This document shows, one piece after another, positions 17,217-26,657 of a DNA stretch of 64,000 nucleotides (position 1 is the stretch's first letter; each line of letters opens with the position of its first letter). The position numbers and the translations under genes are program-made. Under the pieces are notes generated by a model. It made no database searches. It was given only the letters and a program-made list of their open reading frames with translations, and was not told the origin of the DNA. Source of the stretch: Microlunatus sp. Gsoil 973 (GTDB taxonomy: Bacteria > Actinomycetota > Actinomycetes > Propionibacteriales > Propionibacteriaceae); the NCBI RefSeq assembly GCF_009707365.1, contig NZ_CP046122.1, forward strand, positions 2,170,001-2,234,000. Reading direction: 5' to 3'.

Positions 17217-18164
17217 ATGACGGCCGTCGCAGACAGTACCCAACTCCCGTCGGTCGAGCTGACTGACTCCACCCCACTGCTCGGTGATCCGCCGAGGCTG
17301 CTCGAGCGGGCCGGTACGGACGGTTACCTGTTCTTCCGCGGCCTGTTGGACCGTGACAAGGTGCTGAACGTTCGGCGGCAGATCATGCAGGTGGTCGCCG
17401 ATCACGGCTGGCTCAGGGCCGGCACCGACGTGATGGACGGCATCGCCGATGTCGAAGCCTTCGACACGGTCGATCCGGTCGCCGCCGCCTTCTGCGGCAC
17501 GGGCGTCCCTCTGGATGCGTATCAGGACGTCTATCGCATCCAGGACTTCCACGGCATCGGCCACGACCCTGCACTGCTGGGTCTGTACGACGGTCTGCTC
17601 GGCGGTCACGTGCTGCGCCAGCCGCTGTCGATCGCCAGGGTGATGGTGCCCGGCACGGATTCGGCGCCGACACCCGCACACCAGGACTTCATCCACATCC
17701 AGGGCACCAAGAACGTCTGGACCGCCTGGTTCCCGCTGGGCGACTGCCCGGTCGAGCTGGGAGGCCTGACCGTCCTGGTCGGATCGCACGCGGACGGCCT
17801 GCTGACCTATCACGCCGCCAAGGGTGCGGGCGAGCTGGAGGCGTACATCTGCAATTCCGGCTACAACTGGGGAGTGGCCGATTTTCGCGCCGGTGATGTG
17901 CTGACCTTCACCAGCCTGACCGTGCATCGAAGCCAGCCGAACATCCGTGGCGAGCAGGTCCGGCTGTCGCTCGACATGCGCTATCAGCGCGACGACGAGC
18001 CGATCACGCGTGGCTCCATCACGCCGCACTGCGGCGTGCTGAGCTGGGACGAGGTCTATCACGGCTGGACCGACGAGAGCCTCAAGTACTACTGGACCGA
18101 TCGCGACCTGCAGCTCGTCGACCACGACGAGGAACTGCGCTGGCAGAAGCACAAGATCTGCTGA
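17217..18164 (+). CDS. Phytanoyl-CoA dioxygenase (PhyH) family protein
   Basis: A 315-residue Fe(II)/2-oxoglutarate-dependent oxygenase of the PhyH family. The iron-binding His-x-Asp appears in TPAHQDFIHIQGTKNVW (about residue 157). The distal His is in FTSLTVHRSQPN and the 2-oxoglutarate-binding Arg in QVRLSLDMRY. It starts at an ATG 6 nt after AGGAGG. Neighbours give no clear substrate. It lies between the AraC gene and the STAND ATPase, all on the plus strand but with separate spacers. PhyH proteins hydroxylate diverse small molecules, so no more specific function is claimed. Confidence 0.85.
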   Translation: MTAVADSTQLPSVELTDSTPLLGDPPRLLERAGTDGYLFFRGLLDRDKVLNVRRQIMQVVADHGWLRAGTDVMDGIADVEAFDTVDPVAAAFCGTGVPLDAYQDVYRIQDFHGIGHDPALLGLYDGLLGGHVLRQPLSIARVMVPGTDSAPTPAHQDFIHIQGTKNVWTAWFPLGDCPVELGGLTVLVGSHADGLLTYHAAKGAGELEAYICNSGYNWGVADFRAGDVLTFTSLTVHRSQPNIRGEQVRLSLDMRYQRDDEPITRGSITPHCGVLSWDEVYHGWTDESLKYYWTDRDLQLVDHDEELRWQKHKIC

Positions 18165-18283
18165 GTCGAAGCGGCCGGGGCCGGATCGCGGGATGATGGC
18201 CGACTTCTTGATCATCGACACGGATTCGCGTCGTTGGCCACCGGCCACCGTGCCGGGCACTACGCTGCTGCGCGGGGGTAGGC

Positions 18284-20893
18284 ATGCAATCGGGGGATGC
18301 AGAGCAGATTCTTATCCGGACACCTGATCGACGGCTCCGGGTCTTCGTCTCGTCGACGCTCGGCGAGCTGGTGGACGAGCGCCGCGCGGTCCGGTCCGCC
18401 GTCGAACAGCTGCGGCTCAGTCCGATCATGTTCGAGATGGGTGCCCGGCCGCATCCGCCGCGGGCCCTGTACCGGTCCTATCTGCTGCAGTCCGACGTCT
18501 TTGTCGGCATCTACTGGCAGCGCTACGGTTGGGTCGCTCCGGACATGACCATCTCCGGTCTCGAGGATGAGTTCGAGCTGTCCGACGGCATGCCGAAGCT
18601 GATGTACCTGAAGCGACCGGCGCCCGACATCGAGCCGAGGCTCTCCGCCCTGCTGAAACGGCTGCAGTCCGGCGACACCGTGAGTTACAAGTCCTTCTCG
18701 ACCGCCGAGGAGTTGCGCCTGCTGGTGCTCGACGACCTGGCGCTGATGCTCACCGAGCGGTTCGCACCGGCAGCGGTGCCGACGTCCCGCGGCGCTTCGG
18801 GGGCGGCTCCGGAGCCGACCACGAGCCTGGTCGGCAGGAGTACCGAGATCGACGACATCGCCGGTCTGGTGCAGTCCGGACGGCGGCTGATCACGCTGAC
18901 CGGCGCCGGTGGGGTCGGCAAGACGCGGGTCGCCCTTGCCGTGCTCGACCACCTCCAGCAGGCCCGGGGCGGGGACTCCACGTTCGTCGACCTGTCCGCG
19001 GTCAGCGATCCACAAGGTGTCCTTGTCGCTCTCGCCGTCGGCGCCGGCATTCGTGAGGAGGGCCGGGAGAACGTCACGGACGCCCTGGTCAGGCAGTTGA
19101 GTGTGGGCTCGTGGTTGATCGTCATCGACAATTTCGAGCAGGTGCTCGACGCCGGACCGGAACTGGTGACGCTGTTGCAGCGATGCCCTCGCCTGCAACT
19201 GCTGGTGACCAGCCGGCGACTGCTGCGGCTGCGCGGAGAGACCGAGTACCGGATCCGCCCGCTGCCGGTCACCGAATCCCTCGGATCCGACGGCACAGGG
19301 CCGGCCGTCACCCTGTTCGAGGAGCGTGCCCGGGCGGCGCAACCCGACTTCACCGTCAACGATCACAACCGGGACGCCATCGTTGCGCTCTGTCGCCGGT
19401 TGGACGGACTTCCGTTGGCGCTCGAACTGGCCGCTCCCCAACTCCGCCTGTTCACCCCGGACCAGTTACTGGCCCGGATCGACGACTGGTTGGCCGGCCA
19501 GACCTCCGATGCCGCGTACGCAGACCTCCCGCCTCGCCAACGAACGTTGCGGGCAACGGTCGAATGGAGCCGCGGGCTGCTCGGCGGACCCGCCCAGCCG
19601 CTGTTCGCCCGACTCGCCGTCTTCTCCGGTTCGTTCACCCTTGACGGGGCGATCAGGGTCTGTGGCTGGGACGGGCTGGACGTGCCCGCCGGATTGGGTA
19701 CCCTGCTGGATCACAGTCTGGTGTCGCCGACCACCCGCCCGGACGGCCAGCCGGCCTTCACGATGCTGGAGACCATCCGCGCCCAGGCGCGCAGCCAGTT
19801 GGCGGCATCGGGTGAGGTGGACGCCTGTTCCGCGGCACTCGAACGTCAGCTGATCAGGGTGTACGCCGCCGCCGCGCCGCGGTTGCACAGTGCCGACCAG
19901 GCGCAGGCCGCGCTCACCCTCGACGGACGCCTCGGTGATCTTTCGGCCACGCTGACCTGGTTGCATGCCGAACGCCGACCGCTGGCGCCGTTGATCAGCG
20001 CTCTCGGCTCGTGCTGGGTCTGGGGACAGCTGCGTGGACGGATCCGTCACCTCCCCGACGTCTCCGGCTGGCTCCAGCAGCTGTCCGGCGGTGATCATGA
20101 TCATGAGGTGGATGATCATGAGGTGGATGATCATGGTCGGGACCGGGCGGCATTGAGCTGGCTGCACATGGGACAGCTGGTCAACGCCTGCCGCTATGCC
20201 GAGGCGAACAGCATGCTGCGCTACTGGTTACCCGAGATGCGGTTGCTGGAGGACCGTCTCTACGGAATGGCTCTGATGGTGTCCGGTCTGAGCACCCTGC
20301 CCGGCCGCGGTTCCGAGGTGCGCACGGCCCGGGAACGCCTGGCCCGGGCGGTCGACATCTTCACCGACTGCGGCTATCGCGCGGGGCGCGGCTACGCCCT
20401 GACGCATCTGGGCGATGCCTCGTTGTTGGACGGGCAGCCGGAGACCGCCGCCGGGCATTACCGCGAGGCCGTGCAGATCAGCCGCGAACTGGGCGACCTG
20501 AATCTGAACGCCGACGCCGAATTTCACCTCGCCGCGTTCTCGGCCCAGGCCGGTAACGCGGCGGAAGCGGCCGCACACCTCCAGATCGCCGCGCCCTACT
20601 ACCTCGATCTCGTGCATCTGGACGGTATGGCCCGCTGTCTGGCTGTCGCGGCCGGAATTGCCCTGCTGCACGGCGACGAGAGCCGGGGCGCCGAGTTGCT
20701 CGGCGCCGCCGATGCCCTCCGCGCGCCGCTCGAGATCCGTCCGTGGCCGATGATCGGCGTCCTGGAGCAGCGCTGCTCCGACGCGCTCCGGACCCGGCTT
20801 GGCGACAGTGCTTTCGCCGCGGCGCAGGACCGGGGCCGGACCTTGGACGGCCGGCGCGAACTCGCCGACCTGCTGCAACCGACCGCGGTCTGA
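18284..20893 (+). CDS. DUF4062-STAND ATPase with TPR-like C-terminus
   Basis: An 869-residue signal-transduction ATPase. Residues about 15-130 match DUF4062 (RLRVFVSSTLGELVDERRAV, LYRSYLLQSDVFVGIYWQRY). Residues about 180-450 form an NB-ARC/STAND module: LVGRSTEID, Walker A TGAGGVGKTR (about 206), Walker B WLIVIDNFEQVLD (about 279), the LLVTSRRLLRLRGETEY sensor and PLALELAAPQLRLF. The C-terminal 400 residues are TPR-like (AGRGYALTHLGDASLLDGQP). A 15-bp in-frame repeat encodes an acidic/His-rich DHEVD stretch near residue 610. DUF4062 also occurs in eukaryotic NWD1 and TEP1. Such proteins are oligomerising sensors; whether this one is regulatory or defensive is open. Confidence 0.85.
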   Translation: MQSGDAEQILIRTPDRRLRVFVSSTLGELVDERRAVRSAVEQLRLSPIMFEMGARPHPPRALYRSYLLQSDVFVGIYWQRYGWVAPDMTISGLEDEFELSDGMPKLMYLKRPAPDIEPRLSALLKRLQSGDTVSYKSFSTAEELRLLVLDDLALMLTERFAPAAVPTSRGASGAAPEPTTSLVGRSTEIDDIAGLVQSGRRLITLTGAGGVGKTRVALAVLDHLQQARGGDSTFVDLSAVSDPQGVLVALAVGAGIREEGRENVTDALVRQLSVGSWLIVIDNFEQVLDAGPELVTLLQRCPRLQLLVTSRRLLRLRGETEYRIRPLPVTESLGSDGTGPAVTLFEERARAAQPDFTVNDHNRDAIVALCRRLDGLPLALELAAPQLRLFTPDQLLARIDDWLAGQTSDAAYADLPPRQRTLRATVEWSRGLLGGPAQPLFARLAVFSGSFTLDGAIRVCGWDGLDVPAGLGTLLDHSLVSPTTRPDGQPAFTMLETIRAQARSQLAASGEVDACSAALERQLIRVYAAAAPRLHSADQAQAALTLDGRLGDLSATLTWLHAERRPLAPLISALGSCWVWGQLRGRIRHLPDVSGWLQQLSGGDHDHEVDDHEVDDHGRDRAALSWLHMGQLVNACRYAEANSMLRYWLPEMRLLEDRLYGMALMVSGLSTLPGRGSEVRTARERLARAVDIFTDCGYRAGRGYALTHLGDASLLDGQPETAAGHYREAVQISRELGDLNLNADAEFHLAAFSAQAGNAAEAAAHLQIAAPYYLDLVHLDGMARCLAVAAGIALLHGDESRGAELLGAADALRAPLEIRPWPMIGVLEQRCSDALRTRLGDSAFAAAQDRGRTLDGRRELADLLQPTAV
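20098..20136 (+). repeat. 15-bp tandem repeat inside the STAND gene
   Basis: The unit TGATCATGAGGTGGA occurs at 20098-20112 and 20113-20127, followed by a partial copy TGATCATGG to 20136. The period is a multiple of three, so copy-number change would add or remove five residues (DDHEV-type) without breaking the frame. The unit contains the TGATCA word that recurs across the window. Confidence 0.85.
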
Positions 20894-20910
20894 TCCGCTG
20901 TGATCAGTGA

Positions 20911-22638
20911 TCAGGAACAGACTGCGCCGACGTTGGCGGACTTGACCAGCTTGGCGTACTTGGCCAGCACACCGCGAGGCTGCGGGCGGTGCGGCAGCAC
21001 CCAGGCGGCCCGACGCCGTTCCAGCTCTTCGGCGGGAACGTCGAGTTCCAGTGTCCCCTGGGCAACATCAAGGATGATCTTGTCCCCGTCCTCGACCAGG
21101 GCGATCGGGCCACCCTCGGTGGCCTCTGGCGCGATGTGACCGACACACAGCCCGGTGGTGCCGCCGGAGAACCGTCCGTCGGTGATCAACATGACGTCCT
21201 TGCCGAGACCGGCGCCCTTGATCGCACCGGTGATGGCGAGCATCTCGCGCATGCCGGGGCCACCCTTGGGGCCCTCGTAGCGGATCACCACGACATCGCC
21301 GCCGGTGATGGTGCCGTCCTCCAGCGCATCCATCGCGGCACGCTCGCCGTCGAAGACCCTCGCGGTGCCCTCGATCACGGTGTCGTCGAAGCCTGCGCTC
21401 TTGACGACCGCACCCTCGGGTGCCAGTGAGCCGTGCAGGATGGTGATGCCGCCGGTCGGGTGGATCGGCTCGGAGAGCGCCCGGATGATCTTGCCGTCGA
21501 CGTCCGGTGGGTTGATGTCGGCGAGATTCTCCGCAACCGTCTTCCCCGTCACGGTCAGGCAATCACCGTGGATCAGACCGGCGTCGAGCAAAGCCTTCAT
21601 CACCACCGGCACGCCGCCGATCTTGTCCACGTCGTTCATCACGAACCGGCCGAACGGCTTCAGGTCGCCCAGGTGCGGTACCTTCCTGCCGATCCGGGCG
21701 AAGTCCTCCATGGTCAACTCCACGCCGGCCTCGTTGGCGATCGCCAGCAGATGCAGCACGGCATTGGTCGAACCGCCGAACGCCATCACCACGGCGATCG
21801 CGTTCTCGAACGCCTCGCGGGTCATGATCTGCCGGGCGGTGATGCCCTGCTTGAGCATGGTGACTACTGCTTCACCGCTGCGGTGGGCGAACCCGTCCCG
21901 GCGCCGGTCCACGGCCGGCGGCGCGGCCGATCCAGGGATCGACATGCCGAGCGCCTCTGCGGCACTGGCCATGGTGTTCGCCGTGTACATGCCGCCACAG
22001 GCGCCCTCGCCCGGACAGATCGCACGTTCGATGCGGTCCACCTCCTCGCGGCTGATCAGGCCGCGGACGCAGGCGCCGACGGCCTCGAACGCGTCGATGA
22101 TCGTGACGTCCTTGCCGTCGACGCTGCCGGGCATGATCGACCCGGCGTAGAGGAACACCGAGGCAAGATCAAGACGGGCCGCGGCCATCAGCATGCCGGG
22201 CAGGGACTTGTCGCAGCCGGCCAGCAGCACCGACCCGTCCAGCCGCTCGGCCTCCATCACCGTCTCCACCGAGTCGGCGATGATCTCTCGGCTGACCAGC
22301 GAGTAGTGCATGCCGACGTGGCCCATCGAGATGCCGTCGGAGACGGAGATGGTGCCGAACTCCAGCGGATACCCGCCGGCGGCGTGCACGCCGTTCTTGA
22401 CGGCCTTGGCAAGCCGGTCGAGCGACAGGTTGCAGGGAGTGATCTCGTTCCAGCTGGAGGCGACGCCGATCTGCGGTTTGGCGAAGTCCTCGTCGCCCAT
22501 GCCGACGGCGCGCAGCATTCCGCGGGCCGCGGTGGCTTCCAGACCATCGGTGACGGTACGCGAGCGGGGCTTGATATCGGGACCGTTGCCACCCGCGCCG
22601 GACGTAGGCGTGCTGGAATCGACAGTGCTGCTGGACAT
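20911..22638 (-). CDS. ilvD: Dihydroxy-acid dehydratase
   Basis: A 575-residue Fe-S enzyme converting dihydroxy acids to 2-oxo acids in valine, isoleucine and pantothenate synthesis. Family marks: [56 protein letters not shown] with the cluster cysteines, [15 protein letters not shown], and [19 protein letters not shown]. The start is the ATG at 22638. The TAGTTT box 7 nt upstream points to a leaderless transcript; the in-frame TTG at 22647 falls inside that box. It is convergent with the STAND gene (17-bp gap). Confidence 0.97.
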   Translation of the reverse strand: MSSSTVDSSTPTSGAGGNGPDIKPRSRTVTDGLEATAARGMLRAVGMGDEDFAKPQIGVASSWNEITPCNLSLDRLAKAVKNGVHAAGGYPLEFGTISVSDGISMGHVGMHYSLVSREIIADSVETVMEAERLDGSVLLAGCDKSLPGMLMAAARLDLASVFLYAGSIMPGSVDGKDVTIIDAFEAVGACVRGLISREEVDRIERAICPGEGACGGMYTANTMASAAEALGMSIPGSAAPPAVDRRRDGFAHRSGEAVVTMLKQGITARQIMTREAFENAIAVVMAFGGSTNAVLHLLAIANEAGVELTMEDFARIGRKVPHLGDLKPFGRFVMNDVDKIGGVPVVMKALLDAGLIHGDCLTVTGKTVAENLADINPPDVDGKIIRALSEPIHPTGGITILHGSLAPEGAVVKSAGFDDTVIEGTARVFDGERAAMDALEDGTITGGDVVVIRYEGPKGGPGMREMLAITGAIKGAGLGKDVMLITDGRFSGGTTGLCVGHIAPEATEGGPIALVEDGDKIILDVAQGTLELDVPAEELERRRAAWVLPHRPQPRGVLAKYAKLVKSANVGAVCS

Positions 22639-22645
22639 AGGCGTC

Positions 22646-22651
22646 AAACTA
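22646..22651 (-). promoter_or_regulatory. -10 box of the ilvD leaderless promoter
   Basis: TAGTTT on the minus strand ends 7 nt before the ilvD ATG (22638), matching TANNNT at the distance expected when transcription starts on the A of ATG. It lies inside the 3' end region of the upstream GT87 gene. Confidence 0.5.
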
Positions 22652-23938
22652 CCCTTGCTGGATCAGCTGCCCGGCACCGGACCGACCTTTGGGCACAGCC
22701 TGCCGCCGTGAGCGTACGACCATCAGCAACGCCGCGGCGATCAGCACGGCAGTGATCAGCAAGGGGCCGAGGTTCGCGATCAGTTCCTGGAGTGCATCGT
22801 AGGAATCCGCCGCGCCCGCGGAGTACGGCAACAGCGCCAGCGGGAGGCAGGCGCTGACGTAGAGCACGATGGCCGCCGAGCAGATCAGCAACCAACGCGG
22901 CATCGGCACATGGCCGGCGCGGGCACCCGGCCAGGGTCGGCGACGCAGTTGATAGAGAACGGCCACCGCCAGCGGCAGGATCCAGACGAAGTGGTGGGTC
23001 CAGGACAGCGGCGAGGCGAGGTTGCTGCCCAGCCCGACGAAGGCGATCGCCAGCACATGGGCACCCTGTTTCCACCAGTGCGCTCCGACGACAGCCGCGA
23101 GGATCGCCATGATCACCGAGACGCCGAGCCCGATGTAGGTGTTGGTGGGGTTCTCGCCGAAGAGCCGCAGCACGACGCCGAGCAACGACTGGTTGCCGAC
23201 GTAGACCGGCCCGGAGGTGTGGGTGTTTCCGCCGGCCAGGCTCTTCAGGTAGGACACCGTTGCCGACGGCTGGACGATGGTGCCGATCGCGGTCAGCACG
23301 ACGAAGGTGATGATCGCGGTAAGGGCCGGCTTCTTCTTGCCGAGCAGCAGCAGCATCAGTACGAAGATCGCCGGGGTGAGTTTGACCGCCGCAGCGAGCC
23401 CGATCAGGACGCCCTGGGGGATCCGCCGCTTACGACCGGGATCGGCCGGAAGCAGGTCGATGATCACCAACACCATCAGGAACGTGTTGATCTGGCCGTA
23501 GCCGATGGTCGTCCGGATCGGTTCCATCCCGATCACCAGGGCAAGGGAGAGCAGGGCCAACGGCCAGCCGCGCGGTACTCCGCATCTGATCATCACAACG
23601 TTCTGCGCGATCACCAGGCCGGCGATCCAGAGCAGTTCCCAGACGATGAAGGGGCCGACGGCCAACGGCAGCATGATGATCGCCGCGGCCGGCGGATAGA
23701 TGAACCAGAGATGGAATCCTGGGGATGTCCACTCCATGATGTTCTGGCCGTGCAGCATCGCCCGGACGGCGTAGTAGTAGACCTGGAGATCCATCGTCGA
23801 CGGCCTGAACGGCCAGAATCGTCCGCCGGCGATGATCAACGGCAGCATGGCCAGCGACACCACGTAGGCCGGTAAGAACTCGACCAGCCAGCGGCGGAAT
23901 CGCCGTGCCCCGGTCAGCGGCCGGTCAGTTGTTGCCAT
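22649..23938 (-). CDS. GT87-type polyprenyl-phosphate mannosyltransferase-like membrane protein
   Basis: A 429-residue polytopic membrane protein of the DUF2029/GT87 family, with about ten hydrophobic segments. An acidic residue lies in the first extracytoplasmic loop ([20 protein letters not shown], residue about 50), and [20 protein letters not shown] follows. Members use lipid-linked mannose to build cell-envelope glycans. The ATG at 23938 follows GGAGG by 5 nt and lies within the 3' end of the HIT gene (25-bp overlap when that gene is read frame-corrected), indicating coupling. The natural acceptor is unknown. Confidence 0.82.
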   Translation of the reverse strand: MATTDRPLTGARRFRRWLVEFLPAYVVSLAMLPLIIAGGRFWPFRPSTMDLQVYYYAVRAMLHGQNIMEWTSPGFHLWFIYPPAAAIIMLPLAVGPFIVWELLWIAGLVIAQNVVMIRCGVPRGWPLALLSLALVIGMEPIRTTIGYGQINTFLMVLVIIDLLPADPGRKRRIPQGVLIGLAAAVKLTPAIFVLMLLLLGKKKPALTAIITFVVLTAIGTIVQPSATVSYLKSLAGGNTHTSGPVYVGNQSLLGVVLRLFGENPTNTYIGLGVSVIMAILAAVVGAHWWKQGAHVLAIAFVGLGSNLASPLSWTHHFVWILPLAVAVLYQLRRRPWPGARAGHVPMPRWLLICSAAIVLYVSACLPLALLPYSAGAADSYDALQELIANLGPLLITAVLIAAALLMVVRSRRQAVPKGRSGAGQLIQQG

Positions 23939-24341
23939 ACCGCCTCCAGGTCCTCGTCGGTCGCGGCCGGTTTGAAACCGAAGAGATTCCGCAGGCGCCG
24001 CTGTCGGCGTACCGCGGCACCAGATGGACGTGCAGGTGGAAGACCTCCTGTCCGGCGATGGCACCGGCCGAGGAGAAGAGGTTCATGCCCTCGGCGTCCA
24101 GCCTCTGTGTCACCAGCCGGGAGACCCGGTCGATGGCCGGGGTGATCTCCGACAACGCCGGCGGGTCGGCAAGGAAGCTGTCGACGTGACGCTTGGGCAC
24201 CACAAGGGTGTGGCCGGGATGGAACGGCGCGACGTCGAGGAAGGAGTAGGAATGATCGTCCTCATCGACCTTCCGGGACGGGATGTCGCCGGCGATGATC
24301 TTGCAGAACACGCAATCGGCGGTCGTCGTGTTCTCGGTCAT
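23914..24341 (-). CDS. HIT family protein (histidine triad), C-terminus frameshifted
   Basis: A small nucleotide hydrolase/transferase of the histidine-triad superfamily. It starts TADCVFCKIIAGDIPSRKVD and carries the triad HLHVHLVPRY near residue 105. As sequenced the frame then reads ADSGACGISSVSN and stops at 23925. Adding one G to the GG at 23994-23995 gives ADSGALRNLFGFKPAATDED followed by [11 protein letters not shown] and a stop at 23914, which is the family-typical C-terminus. So either a sequencing deletion or a recent frameshift removed the proper tail after the active site. The ATG at 24341 overlaps the dehydrogenase stop (ATGA). Confidence 0.85.
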
Positions 24342-25258
24342 AGCACCACGTTCTCCAGCGGCCGGCCGGTGGCGTACCGGCGCAGCTGCGCGGCCATCAG
24401 GGCCCGGGTGCGCGGATAGAACGCGCTGCTCGCTCCGCCCACGTGCGGCGAGATCAGGACGCCGGGGCTGCGCCACAGCGGGTGGTCTGCCGGCAGCGGT
24501 TCGGGGTCGGTTACGTCGAGGCCTGCGGTGATCCGCCCGGTGCTCGTCTCCGCGACCAGCGCGTCGGTGTCGATCAGTCGCCCGCGACCGACGTTGATCA
24601 CCTGTGCGCCGTCGGGCAGCAATGAGAGGGCGTGTTTGTCGATGATCTTCTCGGTCTGTGGCGTGAGCGGGGTGATCAGGAACAGCACGTCGGTCGCCGG
24701 CAGCACACGATCCAGCTCGGTGATCGGGTGCACCGGCACCGGCTCGCTTCGGGCCCGGCGGGCGACGCGGGTGATCGAGGCGACCTCGAAACCGGTCAGG
24801 CGGCGCTCGATGGCCTGGCCGATGTGGCCGTAACCGAGGATCGTCACCCGCTTGTCGGCGATCGAGCTGCCGAAGGCCGTCTGCCAGGTGCCGGTCGTCT
24901 GGTTCCGGGCGAACTCGTCGAGGTGCCGGCCCAGCGCCAGGGACAGCGCGACCGCCAGTTCGGCGGTGCTGGCGTCGTGCACACCGGCGGCGTTGCACAG
25001 CGTGACGCCCTGGGGGATGTACGGCTTGATGTCGTCATAGCCGGCGGACTGGATCTGCACGACCTTCAGCCTGGGCAGCTCACCGAACCGCTCCCACGGG
25101 TCGGGATCGCCGAGGTAGGGGTGGATGTAGAACTCCACTTCATCGGCGGTCGACGGGAACTCACCGCCGTTGTAGAAGTCGAGTTCGAGGTTGTCCGGTA
25201 ACTCACCGAGTTTCTCCCGGGCTTCGGCTTCCGATTCGAAGGGCACCCACACACGCAT
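24338..25258 (-). CDS. D-2-hydroxyacid dehydrogenase family protein
   Basis: A 306-residue NAD-dependent dehydrogenase. Seen are the Rossmann motif TILGYGHIGQAIERRL, the catalytic Arg in INVGRGRLIDTDAL, the Glu in DVTDPEPLPADHPLW and the His in SPHVGGASS. It is related to phosphoglycerate and glyoxylate/hydroxypyruvate reductases but is shorter and lacks an ACT domain, so it should not be called SerA. ATG 25258 gives the natural N-terminus MRVWVPFESE. It is followed by the HIT gene with a 4-bp overlap; hisF lies 23 bp upstream. Confidence 0.88.
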   Translation of the reverse strand: MRVWVPFESEAEAREKLGELPDNLELDFYNGGEFPSTADEVEFYIHPYLGDPDPWERFGELPRLKVVQIQSAGYDDIKPYIPQGVTLCNAAGVHDASTAELAVALSLALGRHLDEFARNQTTGTWQTAFGSSIADKRVTILGYGHIGQAIERRLTGFEVASITRVARRARSEPVPVHPITELDRVLPATDVLFLITPLTPQTEKIIDKHALSLLPDGAQVINVGRGRLIDTDALVAETSTGRITAGLDVTDPEPLPADHPLWRSPGVLISPHVGGASSAFYPRTRALMAAQLRRYATGRPLENVVL

Positions 25259-25281
25259 GAGGTCGATCTTGCCAGGAGACC

Positions 25282-26043
25282 TCAACGAACCGGGTAACCG
25301 GCCGTCGTCAGCGCCTTCTTGACGTCGGCGACAGTCAGCGTCCCGTAGTGGAAGACGGTCGCGGCGAGCACCGCATCCGCTCCCGCGTCGACTGCCGGCG
25401 GGAAGTCGTCGGCGCTGCCGGCGCCGCCGGATGCGATCAGCGGCACGTCGACCACCCGGCGGACCGCGCGGATCATCTCCAGGTCGAATCCGTCGGTGGT
25501 GCCGTCGGCGTCCATGGAGTTGAGCAGGATCTCACCGACGCCGAGTTCGGCGGCTCGCCGAGCCCATTCCAGCGCGTCCAGACCGGCAGCCTTCCGCCCG
25601 CCGTGGGTTGTCACGCCGAAGCCGGACGGTTGCTCGGGCTCGCGGCGGGCATCGAGCGAGAGCACCAGCACCTGGTTGCCGAACCGCCGGCTGATCTCGC
25701 CGATCAGCTCGGGCCGATGGATCGCTGCGGTGTTCACCGCCACCTTGTCCGCCCCGGCCCGCAGCATCCGGTCGACATCGGCGACCGAGGAGATGCCCCC
25801 GCCGACGGTCAACGGGATGAAGACACTGCCGGCGGTCTCCCGCACCATGTCGACGGTGGTCTCGCGGCCCTCGGCAGACGCCGAGATGTCCAGAAAGGTG
25901 ACCTCGTCGGCCCCCTCCTGGTCGTAAACCGCCGCGAGCTCGACCGGATCACCGGCGTCGCGCAGGTTGGTGAAGTTGACGCCCTTCACGACGCGGCCGT
26001 CGTGCACATCGAGACACGGGATGACCCGCACCGCCAGACTCAT
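25282..26043 (-). CDS. hisF: Imidazole glycerol phosphate synthase cyclase subunit
   Basis: A 253-residue TIM-barrel cyclase that uses ammonia from HisH to make imidazole glycerol phosphate and AICAR in histidine synthesis. It begins [20 protein letters not shown] with the catalytic Asp in CLDV. Phosphate-binding loops follow: [37 protein letters not shown] and [13 protein letters not shown]. The partner hisH and other his genes are not in this window. The ATG at 26043 is 7 nt after TAGGGT, so the message is probably leaderless. Confidence 0.97.
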   Translation of the reverse strand: MSLAVRVIPCLDVHDGRVVKGVNFTNLRDAGDPVELAAVYDQEGADEVTFLDISASAEGRETTVDMVRETAGSVFIPLTVGGGISSVADVDRMLRAGADKVAVNTAAIHRPELIGEISRRFGNQVLVLSLDARREPEQPSGFGVTTHGGRKAAGLDALEWARRAAELGVGEILLNSMDADGTTDGFDLEMIRAVRRVVDVPLIASGGAGSADDFPPAVDAGADAVLAATVFHYGTLTVADVKKALTTAGYPVR

Positions 26044-26050
26044 GCACCAA

Positions 26051-26056
26051 ACCCTA
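26051..26056 (-). promoter_or_regulatory. -10 box of the hisF leaderless promoter
   Basis: TAGGGT on the minus strand lies 7 nt before the hisF ATG. The divergent VOC gene begins 24 bp further on, so both genes share a 36-bp intergenic space. Confidence 0.5.
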
Positions 26057-26079
26057 AACCGGCGGGCCATGATGAACGA

Positions 26080-26475
26080 ATGAACGATCGTGCGTCCATC
26101 CATCACGTCGAACTGTGGCTGCCCGACCTCGACGCCCATCTGCCGTCCTGGGACTGGCTCTTCGGCGAACTGGGTTGGGAGCCGTACCAGCGCTGGGAGG
26201 GCGGGCGTTCCTGGCGGGCCGGTGACGGAAGCTACGTGGTGATCGAGGAGTCACCCGACCTCGACTCGGGCGCCTACAGCCGGCTGCACCCCGGCATCAA
26301 CCATCTGGCTGTCACGGCCGCCCGGGAGCTGATCGACCATATCGTCGCAGCGGCCCCTGCTCATGGTTGGACCGTGCTGTTCGCCGATCGGCATCCCTAC
26401 GCCGGCGGCCGGGACCACTACGCGGCATACCTGGAGAATGATCATGGTTTCGAGGTGGAGATCGTCGCCTCGTGA
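26080..26475 (+). CDS. VOC superfamily (glyoxalase/bleomycin-resistance-like) protein
   Basis: A 131-residue vicinal-oxygen-chelate fold protein starting [20 protein letters not shown]. Two beta-alpha-beta modules carry potential metal ligands: His in IHHVELW, Glu in [12 protein letters not shown], His in INHLAVTA and Glu in [13 protein letters not shown]. It is divergent from hisF across 36 bp. Substrate unknown; it could be a lyase, dioxygenase or binding protein. Confidence 0.8.
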   Translation: MNDRASIHHVELWLPDLDAHLPSWDWLFGELGWEPYQRWEGGRSWRAGDGSYVVIEESPDLDSGAYSRLHPGINHLAVTAARELIDHIVAAAPAHGWTVLFADRHPYAGGRDHYAAYLENDHGFEVEIVAS

Positions 26476-26537
26476 ACGGGCAACACTGATCACGTACGGA
26501 CAACACTTTGACACGGTCCGCTGTCAGTGATCACCTT

Positions 26538-26543
26538 TAGAAT
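26538..26543 (+). promoter_or_regulatory. -10 box in front of a 34-codon ORF
   Basis: TAGAAT ends 7 nt before ATG 26551, ideal leaderless geometry. A TTGACA at 26508-26513 is 24 nt upstream, too far for a normal -35. Two TGATCAC words flank the region (near 26488 and 26529) and could be regulator half-sites. Confidence 0.45.
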
Positions 26544-26550
26544 TCGTTGT

Positions 26551-26655
26551 ATGGCAAGGGATCTGGCGGATTGGGGAGTTGCGGAGCTGGCCGCAGCAGC
26601 CGCCGCCAGCGTGCGCGCCGAGATGCTTGCCGGATGCAACCTGCCCGAGCCCTGA
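26551..26655 (+). CDS. Possible 34-residue small protein
   Basis: A short open frame encoding MARDLADWGVAELAAAAAAS, then VRAEMLAGCNLPEP and a TGA at 26653-26655. It has no ribosome-binding site but sits 7 nt after a good -10 box. The Ala-rich middle could form one amphipathic helix. It ends 2 bp before the convergent helicase stop, so it cannot be the start of a longer gene on this strand unless that gene was cut off. I do not recognise it. Confidence 0.35.
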   Translation: MARDLADWGVAELAAAAAASVRAEMLAGCNLPEP

Positions 26656-26657
26656 AC

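Noticed and set aside
24338-25258. Phosphoglycerate dehydrogenase SerA
   Set aside because: Only about 306 residues with no ACT or intervening domain; specificity cannot be assigned.
26508-26513. TTGACA as a -35 box for the TAGAAT at 26538
   Set aside because: The spacing is 24 nt, too long for a normal sigma-70-type promoter.
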